This document shows, in pieces, positions 22,967-30,959 of a stretch of DNA of 33,285 nt (positions are counted from its first letter, which is position 1; the number at the start of each line of letters is the position of its first letter). The translations under genes and the position numbers were made by a program. The stretch comes from Bradyrhizobium guangdongense (GTDB taxonomy: Bacteria; Pseudomonadota; Alphaproteobacteria; Rhizobiales; Xanthobacteraceae), in contig NZ_PPPT01000091.1 in NCBI RefSeq assembly GCF_006483445.1, positions 1 through 33,285 of the forward strand. The letters run 5' to 3'. Below the pieces are notes generated by a model. That model searched no databases, had not been told where the DNA came from, and worked only from the letters and a program-made list of their open reading frames with translations.

Positions 22967-24781
22967 GTGTCATCAGAGTTCATCGCGGGTCGCGCGCCGT
23001 CGGCCGAAAGCAGGCCGTGCCGCCAAGCCATTATTCTCGTGCATGGTATGGGCGAGCAGATGCCCATGGAGACCGTGCGCGAATTCGCAGAAGCCATATG
23101 GTCGAGTGATCCCAGTGTCCAAGGCCCCGGGGCCAAAGCGGGGGAGCTCTTTTCGGTACCCGATACAAGCGCCGGGTCCCGCGAACTCAGGCGCATTTCG
23201 ACGCGCAAGAGCAGGCCGCGAGCGAACGCCGAAGACCCCTACTACGTCCGCAACGAGTTTTTCGAACTGTACTGGGCAGATTCGACCAACGATACCACCT
23301 GGCCCGATTTTCTGCGCTGGTACGCTCGCCTCGTGTTTCGACCGCTCAAGGAGGTCCCCGCGGCGGTCTTCTGGATCTGGGTGCCGCTCTGGGTCGTGAA
23401 CCTCCTGTTTGTCCTCGGTGCGGAAATTGCCGCGCTCTGGTTGATCCCGACCGAAATCGATCGCGCGTTCGAAGCCGCCGCCAATCCAGAAAACGCGGTC
23501 CCGGCGGGATGGCTGGTAACGCTCGGAACTGCGCTCCGCACCGATACATCGGTCTACACATTTGCGATCCTCGCCGGTGCGCTCGTCGCAGCCATCGGCG
23601 GCAAGCTTGTCCATACGCAGTATCCGCAAGGCGCGCTGCGAAAGGTGGCCTATTGGGCTTTCGTACTGGGCGCCTTCGTGGGAGTTTGGTGCTTCATCGT
23701 GCTGGCTGGCCTCTTCTCCAAGCCGCTCGTCGTCGCAGCATTCAACGCGCACACTGTCTTCTGGGCGGGAGCACTGGTGCTGATCTCCGCGCTGGTGGTC
23801 CTTGTGCAGGGCTTTCTGGTCAAGTTCTTTGGCGATGTTGCGCGCTATACGATCGCCTCACCCGGCAATATTCTGCCGCGGCAGAAGGTGCGCGACCGCG
23901 GCTTGGACCTGATCAAACGACTGAGCGCCACCGGTCGCTACGACCGGATCATCCTGGTTGCACACAGCCTCGGATGCATCATCGCTTACGATATCATCAA
24001 TCTGCTCTGGTCGGACTACGTCGCGACGCGAGAACGGAACGATGGCCTGGTGCCGTCCGCCGACGGCATGATGAACGAGGTCCAGGCCGTCATCAACGCG
24101 AGCATGGCGGAGCCGTTCGACCTTGCAGCGTTTCGGCGAGCGCAGCGATCGTTCCACCTTGCCCTGCAAAAGGCTGATCGCGAACGACTGAACGGCATCG
24201 AGCCAGGCAAGGACGATGCGCTAGTCCGCTGGCTGATTTCCGATCTCGTGACAATCGCCTGTCCCTTGACCCATGCGAACTTCCTGCTGGCGAAGACCGC
24301 TACGGAACTCGACCAGCGTATCAAGCGGCGAGAGTTGTCAACGTGCCCCCCGTACCTCGAGGAACACAGAGACGGCAAACACTATCTCACCTATCACGCA
24401 GAGAGCGTGTCAGCTTCACGCTTCATCCACGATGCTGTCTTTGCCGGCGTGCGCTGGACAAGCATTCATGATCGGCCAGCCAACAGGCTCTGGTTTCTGT
24501 TCGGCGACTTCATCGCCGGACCCATTAGGGAGCCATTCGGAAAAGGCATCGCCGATATCAAGGTCGAGCCAAGGTGGGAGTCCGATCTCTTGCCCGAGCG
24601 GTTCTTCACACACACGATCTACTGGAATCTGCGCCAGCCTGATGCCGACCCAACGCCGCGCTCGGTTCTTGTCATCCGCAACGCCGTCAACATTCTCGAT
24701 GAAGATGCAGTCGAAGCCGCACTTCTCGCCGAAGTCGGGCAAGAGCCGACACAGGGCAGGAGTCAACCTGCTCCGGAATAG
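22967..24781 (+). CDS. membrane-embedded alpha/beta hydrolase-like protein (604 aa)
   Basis: The start GTG at 22967 follows GGGGGAGA by 6 nt. The chain opens a hydrolase domain with AIILVHGMGE (HGMG at 26-29, the oxyanion-hole loop), is interrupted by four membrane segments at about 129-160, 196-215, 227-250 and 263-286, and resumes with the nucleophile elbow AHSLG (Ser334) in IILVAHSLGCIIAYD. A long soluble part follows with no further membrane helices. So the membrane segments sit inside the hydrolase domain, between the first strand and the nucleophile. A lipase or esterase acting on membrane lipids is plausible; the substrate is unknown. Codon use looks less GC3-biased than in neighbours, which might mean transfer. 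Confidence 0.8.
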   Translation: MSSEFIAGRAPSAESRPCRQAIILVHGMGEQMPMETVREFAEAIWSSDPSVQGPGAKAGELFSVPDTSAGSRELRRISTRKSRPRANAEDPYYVRNEFFELYWADSTNDTTWPDFLRWYARLVFRPLKEVPAAVFWIWVPLWVVNLLFVLGAEIAALWLIPTEIDRAFEAAANPENAVPAGWLVTLGTALRTDTSVYTFAILAGALVAAIGGKLVHTQYPQGALRKVAYWAFVLGAFVGVWCFIVLAGLFSKPLVVAAFNAHTVFWAGALVLISALVVLVQGFLVKFFGDVARYTIASPGNILPRQKVRDRGLDLIKRLSATGRYDRIILVAHSLGCIIAYDIINLLWSDYVATRERNDGLVPSADGMMNEVQAVINASMAEPFDLAAFRRAQRSFHLALQKADRERLNGIEPGKDDALVRWLISDLVTIACPLTHANFLLAKTATELDQRIKRRELSTCPPYLEEHRDGKHYLTYHAESVSASRFIHDAVFAGVRWTSIHDRPANRLWFLFGDFIAGPIREPFGKGIADIKVEPRWESDLLPERFFTHTIYWNLRQPDADPTPRSVLVIRNAVNILDEDAVEAALLAEVGQEPTQGRSQPAPE

Positions 24782-24883
24782 AGCAAAGCACCGGAGCGCA
24801 GGGCGCAACGGCGATCCAGATCGCGAAGAGTTGAGGTCGCGGCCCTGCCTATTCACGACATCCATTAGAGCTGGATCTTCACC

Positions 24884-25309
24884 ATGGGCGACATGAGCAA
24901 ACCTGTTCCTGAACGCTACCGGCATCTGCGCACATTCGCTTTCGGCGACGGCCCGGCGCTTGCCGACGAGCTGGTCGAGCTCGTGATCAAGGGCGCGAAG
25001 ACGGCGACATGCAGCACCGAGGACGAACCGAACACGTCGTCGCCCGGCGAGCAGTGGGTCGTGCTGGATGGAAGCGGTGAACCGCGCTGCGTGATCGAAT
25101 CCACCGAGATTACGTATCGGCGCTACAACGAGGTCGAGGCGGACTTCGCGTATGAGGAGGGTGAAGGCGACCGCAGCCTGGCTTATTGGCGCGATGCGCA
25201 CCGAAATTATTTCGGCCGGCTCGGGCGGTTCAGCGAAGACATGATGCTGATGTGCGAGCGCTTTCGCCTGGTCGAGGTGTTTGACGATCGCGAGCCGGAA
25301 AAAGCGTAG
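24884..25309 (+). CDS. ASCH domain protein
   Basis: A 141-aa protein with the ASCH (PUA-like) fold pattern: FAFGDGPALADELVELVIKG, then KTATCSTEDEP with the GxKTAT motif, PGEQWVVLDGSGEPRCVIE, and the C-terminal EEGEGDRSLAYWRDAHRNYF. ASCH proteins are thought to bind RNA or modified nucleosides, and some (YqfB) are amidohydrolases of N4-acylcytidines. The GxKTA lysine is visible here. An internal ATG at 24893 is an equally possible start. It follows the membrane hydrolase by about 100 nt. Confidence 0.88.
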   Translation: MGDMSKPVPERYRHLRTFAFGDGPALADELVELVIKGAKTATCSTEDEPNTSSPGEQWVVLDGSGEPRCVIESTEITYRRYNEVEADFAYEEGEGDRSLAYWRDAHRNYFGRLGRFSEDMMLMCERFRLVEVFDDREPEKA

Positions 25310-25382
25310 CGGTCCATGCTGACAGCCCGTTGGCAGCAGGACGCACCTAGGGTGCGGCATTGCAGCGAAACGGGAGGCTTGT

Positions 25383-25814
25383 GTGAGCATGACAGACCGA
25401 AGCGGCGGATGCGCCTGTGGCGCGATCCGGTTCACGATCACTGCGCCGCTGATGAATGTCGGCGTCTGCCATTGCACCGATTGTCAAAAGGCCTCAGGCG
25501 GCGGACCGAACTATGTCGCGCTCGCGCCGAAAACGTCGCTCTCTGTCACCAGGGGCGAGGCAAAAGTCTATTTCTGCAAAGGCGACAGCGGCGGCGATGT
25601 CGGCCGCGCCTTCTGTCCGAATTGCGGGACTCCGCTATGGAGCCTTCCGCCTCATGCACCGTTCCTCACCATCAAGCTGGGTGCGCTCGACCACAATGCC
25701 GACCTGATGCCGGCACTGCATCTCTACACGGCCTCGGCGCCGCCCTGGCATCTCATGCATGAGGGCCGGCCGACGTTTCCCAAGATGCCGCCGTTTCCAC
25801 CTCCCGGCGCGTGA
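25383..25814 (+). CDS. GFA family protein (glutathione-dependent formaldehyde-activating-like)
   Basis: A 143-aa zinc protein with the GFA layout: C10-x-C12 (GGCACGAIRF), C29-x-C31-x2-C34 (VCHCTDCQKASG) and C78-x2-C81 (RAFCPNCGTPLW). The cysteines bind two zinc ions. The family name comes from Paracoccus Gfa, whose role in speeding S-hydroxymethylglutathione formation is doubtful, and most members are uncharacterised. The GTG at 25383 has GGGAGG 5 nt upstream; an ATG at 25389 is the alternative start. No functional partner is adjacent. Confidence 0.9.
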   Translation: MSMTDRSGGCACGAIRFTITAPLMNVGVCHCTDCQKASGGGPNYVALAPKTSLSVTRGEAKVYFCKGDSGGDVGRAFCPNCGTPLWSLPPHAPFLTIKLGALDHNADLMPALHLYTASAPPWHLMHEGRPTFPKMPPFPPPGA

Positions 25815-25839
25815 GCGACCGGCGTGGCACTCGACTGCG

Positions 25840-25995
25840 CTAGTGCTTCTCCATCGACGGAAGCACCGGGGCAAAGCGTTCGGCGAACGTCGCCGGCTTG
25901 CCCTGCCAGGCTGCGGCAAGCGAGGCCGAGATGAAGCTATGGAATCCGATTGCGGCGACCGCGAGCAAAGCGGCAGCGAAGGCCAGACGGCGCAT
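25840..25995 (-). CDS. small signal-peptide/membrane protein (51 aa)
   Basis: The start at 25995 (MRRLAFAAALLAVAAIGF) has GGAGG about 5 nt upstream, which is strong evidence for this short frame. The N-terminus is a classic hydrophobic segment followed by a short polar tail rich in Ala, Pro and Glu (TFAERFAPVLPSMEKH). It could be a small membrane-anchored or exported peptide. No family is recognised and no function is proposed. Confidence 0.6.
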   Translation of the reverse strand: MRRLAFAAALLAVAAIGFHSFISASLAAAWQGKPATFAERFAPVLPSMEKH

Positions 25996-26204
25996 TGCAC
26001 CCTCCTTTGGGGCTCGACTACCCCATAAGATGGGACGGCTTTGTTTCAGGACCAATTCGTGCGGGCGGAAAATGACTTCGCTCAAGCGACCGTGATCAGG
26101 TCCGGTTCGTGCGGCCGCCGATCGCGCGACTACATAATAAGAGCCAACGTCGTCTTGCCGTTGGCGACCATCGTGTCGGGAATTTTGTACCCGCGACGAC
26201 GATC

Positions 26205-26405
26205 ATGAATCGCAAGACTCCTGAACCACGGCCCTCGAGGGCCACGCAAATGAAAGTCGTCATTCAGAAACTCAACGGCCTTTGGCACCTCATCATCGGA
26301 TCATGCCGGATCCGCACGCCGTTCCTGGATACCCAGGATCGCGAACTGGTCGTGACCTACGCCCGGCGCGCCTATCCCGGCGCAAAGATTTTTCAGCGCG
26401 ATTGA
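26205..26405 (+). CDS. short hypothetical protein (66 aa)
   Basis: The reading from the ATG at 26205 gives MNRKTPEPRPSRATQMKVVI followed by a compact segment (LNGLWHLIIGSCRIRTPFLD, then LVVTYARRAYPGAKIF) that looks like a small folded domain. A start at the internal ATG before KVVIQKLNG is possible. No family is recognised. It converges on the serine hydrolase gene, whose stop lies 16 nt beyond. Confidence 0.45.
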   Translation: MNRKTPEPRPSRATQMKVVIQKLNGLWHLIIGSCRIRTPFLDTQDRELVVTYARRAYPGAKIFQRD

Positions 26406-26421
26406 GGCGAGCGCTACGACA

Positions 26422-27456
26422 CTATCGCACCAGGTCCAGTGCGAGTCCGGGATGATCTCCTGGCATGACCGAATTCAGAAGCGCCTTGGCCAGCGGCATT
26501 CCGCTCTCGGACGATGTCAGCACGACAACCGCATCGCGTGATTGAAGATCGGCCATCGCAAGCGATCGAAATCCGGGATTGCTGCCCCAGTGCCAGATCG
26601 AAGCCGAACGCCCGCTCTCCTCGATGCCCCATCCCAGCCCCCAGGACAGACGTGGCACCGAGAGCTTCACGGGATCGCGCGTGATCAGCGCGAGCAATTG
26701 CTCGTCGTTAAGCACCGCGGCCATGAAGCGCGCGTAGTCATTCGCCGAAGTATATAGCGAGCTGGCTGCGATCTCGTAGGGAAAGCGGAGTTGGCGGGGC
26801 GAGCCGGAAACGAGGTTTGGCTGGATCGCCGGCGTGAGCTTGAAGGCGGTTTCGGTCAATCCAATCGGAACGAATACCTCCTGCTCGGCGAGTTGCTGGA
26901 GCGGATGCCCGGTCAGGGTTTCGAGCATGCGCTGGAGCAGCACGTATCCTTCGCCCGAATACTGCCAGCGCGCGCCCGGAGCAAAGTTCTGTGTCAACGG
27001 GCCGGTGGCAGACCAGTTCGGAAACCCGGCGTTATGGGACAGCAGCGCGCGCGGTGTAACGTTGCGCAAGACCTCGACCGGAACTGTGTCAACGACGGGA
27101 CCAGCCTTCAGCGCGAAGATGTTTTGCCAGTGCTTGTACCCGTCGGGAAATATCTCGCTGAGCGGGCTGTCCAGCGCGAGTTTTCCGCGACGCGCCAACT
27201 GAAGCGCAATATGGGCCACGACCGGTTTCGCCAAGGAGGCCGCTTGAAAGACCGCGCGGGGGCCGACTTCCGTGCTGCAGCCCGACACCGATAATTGGCG
27301 CGCCTCGTTTCCATGTCTCAGCACGGCGGCGGACACCGCACAGATTTGTGCCTCGGAGGCCAGCCGCGCTGCCAGGCCGTCAAGGTCATCTGCAAGACCA
27401 GGTCTCGATAGCGCCATGGCTGCGCCGGACGCCAGCAGGAATGCGCGCCTGTCCAT
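26422..27456 (-). CDS. serine beta-lactamase-fold hydrolase (class C/esterase type)
   Basis: A 344-aa exported serine hydrolase of the beta-lactamase/penicillin-binding-protein fold. The start at 27456 gives MDRRAFLLASGAAMALSRPG, a twin-arginine-like signal, with AAGGG 5 nt upstream. The catalytic SxxK is S74-L-A-K77 (QAASLAKPVV). The YxN position reads YSGEGY (Tyr, Ser, Gly in place of Asn), seen in esterase-type members. A HWGSNPGF segment near the C-terminus stands at the KTG-like position. It is more likely an esterase or peptidase than a resistance enzyme. It overlaps by a few bases the frame of the ParB-like gene upstream. Confidence 0.87.
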   Translation of the reverse strand: MDRRAFLLASGAAMALSRPGLADDLDGLAARLASEAQICAVSAAVLRHGNEARQLSVSGCSTEVGPRAVFQAASLAKPVVAHIALQLARRGKLALDSPLSEIFPDGYKHWQNIFALKAGPVVDTVPVEVLRNVTPRALLSHNAGFPNWSATGPLTQNFAPGARWQYSGEGYVLLQRMLETLTGHPLQQLAEQEVFVPIGLTETAFKLTPAIQPNLVSGSPRQLRFPYEIAASSLYTSANDYARFMAAVLNDEQLLALITRDPVKLSVPRLSWGLGWGIEESGRSASIWHWGSNPGFRSLAMADLQSRDAVVVLTSSESGMPLAKALLNSVMPGDHPGLALDLVR

Positions 27457-27482
27457 GAAAGCCCTTCGCATCCGCCGACGCC

Positions 27483-28109
27483 TCAATCATCCGCCGCCGG
27501 TCCGCACCAGCCGGGCAGATAGATCGCATCCTTGCTCTTGGCCGCGGCAAGGCCCCTTTCGAGCGCCTTGTCAAAATTGTCGTCGACCGCCTTGCGCGAC
27601 AGTTTTCGGCGCAGGAAGTCGGCCCACAGGAACTCGGAGAACGGCGTGGTGTCCTTGGCAAAACCGCCCATGCGGCGCAGCTCGCCGGCGAGGCTGCGAA
27701 ACGGATCGTCCTTGAGATCGGCGACCGATTTCGGCAGGTCCTTGAAGCTCCGCCGCTCGCCCTTGGCGTCGTAGGGATAGACCCAGCGCTTGTTGTCCAT
27801 CACGCCCCAGAAGGCCTCGCGCTCGACCATCCTGAGATCGCCGACCACGGTCACCAGCACCTCCTTGACGCCCTCGTCGTGCAGGGCGCGGCCGAGATGA
27901 TGATGATCGATCACGTAGTAGCGCTGGTCCGGCCCGTACACGACCGGGATCATGTGCTTGCCGAGCAGATCGGCCTGCTTCTTCCTGTCGTGCTCGCGCC
28001 AGCGCTTGCGCTTCTCCTTCACCTCGCGCATGCCGACCGTCATCTGCGTCGGACGCAGCGACAGGATCGGCACCGGATGCACTCTCGGCTCGCGCGCATT
28101 GGTGGTCAT
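27483..28109 (-). CDS. ParB-like (ParBc_2/DUF) protein
   Basis: A 208-aa protein of the ParB/Srx-like nuclease fold family (PF08857 type). Marks are VPILSLRPTQMTVGMREVKE, KHMIPVVYGPDQRYYVIDHH followed by HLGRAL (the DHHH..RA motif in place of ParB's G.RR), and VEREAFWGVMDNKRWVYPYD. It lacks the helix-turn-helix and dimer domains of chromosomal ParB, so it is not a partition protein. It may bind nucleotides or act as a nuclease; the function of this group is unknown. It precedes the serine hydrolase on the same strand and may share its transcript. Confidence 0.82.
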   Translation of the reverse strand: MTTNAREPRVHPVPILSLRPTQMTVGMREVKEKRKRWREHDRKKQADLLGKHMIPVVYGPDQRYYVIDHHHLGRALHDEGVKEVLVTVVGDLRMVEREAFWGVMDNKRWVYPYDAKGERRSFKDLPKSVADLKDDPFRSLAGELRRMGGFAKDTTPFSEFLWADFLRRKLSRKAVDDNFDKALERGLAAAKSKDAIYLPGWCGPAADD

Positions 28110-28325
28110 GGTCGAGGCCTCTCACATGGTTGCAATCGCCGCTCTCGCGACGGCTCTGATTATGCCATGGGGGACGCAGACGCGACGAGCCCGGACCGCC
28201 ATTTTGCGACGCAACTCGCGGGCTTCCCCGCCCGCCATCGCACGCCAGTGTTGCGCAGAATTCTCTGCAACGCATAGCCGCCGTGTGCTATTTAAAATTT
28301 GCTGCTTCGGAGCTGATCGTCGCGC

Positions 28326-28685
28326 ATGAAAACCGAGCGCCCCATAATTCCGGATGGTGAGCACCGGGTGCTCCAGTTCAGGCCTCGAGTCTCGTCCCAC
28401 CCGCGGACCCTGCGGGGCATCGGGACGGTGCAGCCGCTGCGCGCCGAGATCCAAGCTCATGGCCACGCGGAACCGCTCGACCTCTCCCGCTATGAGCAGC
28501 CACGCGAGCAGCCCGACGATTTCCGCCATCGGATGCTCGCCAACATCGCGGCGCTCGCCTTCACCATCGCGCTGACCGCGATCGGGATCTGGCTCGCGGT
28601 CAGCATCGCCGACCTGCGCCGGACCCAGGATTGCGTGCTGATGGGCCGCCGCGACTGCGTGAAGATCACGACGCCGCATCTTTAG
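28326..28685 (+). CDS. single-pass membrane protein of unknown function (119 aa)
   Basis: The frame starts MKTERPIIPDGEHRVLQFRP. A basic, Pro-rich N-terminal half of about 70 residues is followed by one hydrophobic helix (ANIAALAFTIALTAIGIWLA) and a short tail with two cysteines (DCVLMGRRDC). I recognise no family, and the frame and length look real because codon bias is preserved. The N-terminus is probably cytoplasmic, and the tail cysteines could form a periplasmic disulfide. It lies upstream of the lipid A cluster, but a 220-nt gap makes co-transcription uncertain. Confidence 0.62.
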   Translation: MKTERPIIPDGEHRVLQFRPRVSSHPRTLRGIGTVQPLRAEIQAHGHAEPLDLSRYEQPREQPDDFRHRMLANIAALAFTIALTAIGIWLAVSIADLRRTQDCVLMGRRDCVKITTPHL

Positions 28686-28908
28686 GCGTTCTGTCGCCGC
28701 CTAGCGGCCGCCCGTTACCCCCGGTTCGGGGTATGGTCGAGCCTTCCCCAGGCCTGGCCGGCTCCATTGAACTCAGGGCGGCGCTCCGATATACGGGCAC
28801 ACGACCCGGCCAGAGGGACTTTGAGGGCATCATTCGGGGCGCGATGCCCGCCCACCGTGCCACTCTGGAACATCTGACAAATACCAGCAATATATCAAAG
28901 GCTTAGTG

Positions 28909-29196
28909 ATGTCCTCTACATTCGATCAGGTCGCTACGATCATCGCTGAAACCTGCGACATCCCGCGCGACACGATCACGCCGGATAGCCACGCCATCGA
29001 CGATCTCGGCATCGACAGCCTCGATTTCCTGGACATTGCGTTCGCGATCGACAAGCAGTTCGGAATCAAGCTGCCGCTGGAGAAGTGGACCCAGGAGGTC
29101 AACGACGGCAAGGCGACCACCGAGCAGTATTTCGTGCTGAAGAACCTGTGCGCGCGCATCGACGAATTGGTTGCGGCCAAGGGCGCAAGCGCCTAA
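28909..29196 (+). CDS. acpXL: acyl carrier protein for very-long-chain lipid A fatty acid
   Basis: A 95-aa acyl carrier protein. Ser37 in [12 protein letters not shown] carries the 4'-phosphopantetheine arm. AcpXL holds the growing 27-hydroxyoctacosanoate-type chain before transfer to lipid A. The family is recognised from the [20 protein letters not shown] stretch and the downstream fabZXL-fabF2XL-fabF1XL-lpxXL order. The ATG at 28909 is used, with AAAGG 7 nt upstream; the GTG just before it is in frame but poorly placed. It is the first gene of the cluster, followed 10 nt later by fabZXL. Confidence 0.92.
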   Translation: MSSTFDQVATIIAETCDIPRDTITPDSHAIDDLGIDSLDFLDIAFAIDKQFGIKLPLEKWTQEVNDGKATTEQYFVLKNLCARIDELVAAKGASA

Positions 29197-29206
29197 TCGC
29201 GCGACC

Positions 29207-29677
29207 ATGCAACTCGAATACTTCCATCTGATCGACCGCATCGTCGACCTCCAGGCCGACGAGAAGAAGATTGTCGTCGAAGCCCAGGTTCCGCTTGAGA
29301 GCACCATCTTCGAGGGACACTTCCCGGGCTATCCCCTGATGCCCGGCGTGCTCCTGATCGAATCGATGGCGCAGGCGTCCGGCTGGCTGCTGCTCGGCGT
29401 GCTCAAGTTCGAGCGGATGCCGATTCTCGCCGCCGTGAAGGAAGCCAAGGTGCGCGGCTCGGTCTTCCCGGGCGACCTCATGAGCATCGAGGCCACGGTA
29501 GCCCATGAGGGCTCGGGCTACGCGATGACCGAGGCAAAAATCCGCGTCAACGGCAAGCTGCGTGCGAACTCGACGCTCACCTTCACGCTGATCCCCTTCC
29601 CGAACGCCGATATGCGCGCGTTCATGGACACCGTCGCCAAGCGCGTCGGCTTTCCGCAACAGGCGGTATCACCATGA
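29207..29677 (+). CDS. fabZXL: beta-hydroxyacyl-ACP dehydratase of the VLCFA cluster
   Basis: A 156-aa hot-dog-fold dehydratase, starting MQLEYFHLIDRIVDLQ at 29207. The catalytic His38 lies in EGHFPGYPLMPGVLLIESMA and Glu52 follows in the same helix, as in FabZ. It removes water from 3-hydroxyacyl-AcpXL during elongation. The stop overlaps the fabF2XL start by four bases (ATGA), indicating translational coupling. It is close in size to other FabZXL proteins. Confidence 0.92.
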   Translation: MQLEYFHLIDRIVDLQADEKKIVVEAQVPLESTIFEGHFPGYPLMPGVLLIESMAQASGWLLLGVLKFERMPILAAVKEAKVRGSVFPGDLMSIEATVAHEGSGYAMTEAKIRVNGKLRANSTLTFTLIPFPNADMRAFMDTVAKRVGFPQQAVSP

Positions 29678-30879
29678 CTGACACCGCCTCGAAGCCCGGC
29701 CAGACCGAAGTCTGGATCACCGGCATTGGACTTGCGACCTCGCTCGGCGAAGGCCTCGATGCGAACTGGGCCGCGCTCGGCGAGCGCCGCGTCAATGTCG
29801 ACGACAAGAGCTTTGCGCCCTATATCGTCCACCCCCTGATGCCGGTGACCCTGGACGCCCAGATCCCGAAAAAGGGCGACCAGCGGCAGATGGAAGCCTG
29901 GCAGCGCATCGGCACCTACGCCGCGGGCCTCGCGCTGGATTCCGCTGGAATCAAGGGCAATAAGGACATCCTCTCGAAGATCGACATGGTGGTCGCCGCC
30001 GGCGGCGGCGAGCGCGACCTGTCGGTCGATACCGGGGTCCTCAATGCCGAGGCCAAGGGCAACAACGCGCCCGGCTTCCTCAACGAGCGGCTGATGAGCG
30101 ACCTCCGCCCGACGCTGTTCCTGGCGCAGCTCTCCAACCTGCTCGCCGGCAACATCGCGATCGTGCACGGCGTCTGCGGCACCTCGCGTACCTTCATGGG
30201 CGAAGAGGTTGCAGGCGCGGACGCGATGCGCATTGCGCTCGCGCGGATCATGTCCGGCGAGAGCGACATCGCGCTGGTCGGCGGCTCGCATAATGGCGAG
30301 CGCAAGGATCTGCTGGTCCTCTACGAATTCGGCGACTTCAACCTCAAGGACAAGTTCGCCCCCGTCTGGGCGCGCAAGGACCATGCAGGCTTTGCGCTCG
30401 GCTCGGCCGGCGCGTTCCTGGTGTTGGAATCCAAGGCGCATGCGGAAGCGCGCGGTGCAAAACCCTACGCCAGGCTGACGAGCGTGGTGGCCGATCTCGC
30501 CAGGCGCAAGCAGCCCGGCGACATGGCCGCGACGCTGGAGAAGCTGTGGGCGAAGCTGCCGACCCGCGCGGGCAAGGGTGCGATCATCACCGGTGCCACC
30601 GGCGCAGAGCCGGCTACCTCCGAGGAACGCAGCTTCCTCGGCAAGCACGCCGACTTCCCGGTGCGGGCCACCGGTACGATGTTCGGCCACACCATGGAAA
30701 CCCAGTTCCCGCTCGGGATCGCACTGGCTGCGCTGGCGCTGTCGCGCGGGGCGTTGTTTCCGCCCAACGATTCCACCGGGCTCGAGATTGAAATGACCGA
30801 CAAGCCGACCCAGATTGTGGTGGTGGGGGCCGGTCACTGGCGCGGCGAAGGCATGGCGCTGGTGGAAGCGGTGAACTGA
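29674..30879 (+). CDS. fabF2XL: ketosynthase-like protein lacking a catalytic histidine
   Basis: A 401-aa protein of the FabF (KAS II) fold. Cys168 is kept in GVCGTSRTFMG, and His339 in MFGHTMETQFP stands where the second His of FabF is found. The block that normally reads NAHGTST is here ITGATGAEP (about residues 305-313) and has no His, so one of the three catalytic residues is missing. FabF1XL next door has them all. The pair therefore resembles the KS-alpha/KS-beta heterodimers of type II polyketide synthases, where the second subunit helps set chain length. That idea is an inference; fabF2XL is also possibly a weak enzyme by itself. Confidence 0.9.
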   Translation: MTDTASKPGQTEVWITGIGLATSLGEGLDANWAALGERRVNVDDKSFAPYIVHPLMPVTLDAQIPKKGDQRQMEAWQRIGTYAAGLALDSAGIKGNKDILSKIDMVVAAGGGERDLSVDTGVLNAEAKGNNAPGFLNERLMSDLRPTLFLAQLSNLLAGNIAIVHGVCGTSRTFMGEEVAGADAMRIALARIMSGESDIALVGGSHNGERKDLLVLYEFGDFNLKDKFAPVWARKDHAGFALGSAGAFLVLESKAHAEARGAKPYARLTSVVADLARRKQPGDMAATLEKLWAKLPTRAGKGAIITGATGAEPATSEERSFLGKHADFPVRATGTMFGHTMETQFPLGIALAALALSRGALFPPNDSTGLEIEMTDKPTQIVVVGAGHWRGEGMALVEAVN

Positions 30880-30959
30880 GGCGCGATCCGTCGCGCTTCG
30901 GCTATGGGATTGAGCATCAAGCCTTTCCGGATCGTGCGTTAGGGACAAGTGGGGACAAC

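Noticed and set aside
26422..27456. Beta-lactamase resistance gene
   Set aside because: SxxK is present but the YxN motif is changed to YSG and no regulator is adjacent. An esterase or peptidase-like role is more likely.
27483..28109. Chromosome partition protein ParB
   Set aside because: It has only the ParB/Srx-like domain with a DHHH motif, no helix-turn-helix, no parA neighbour and no parS-like site.
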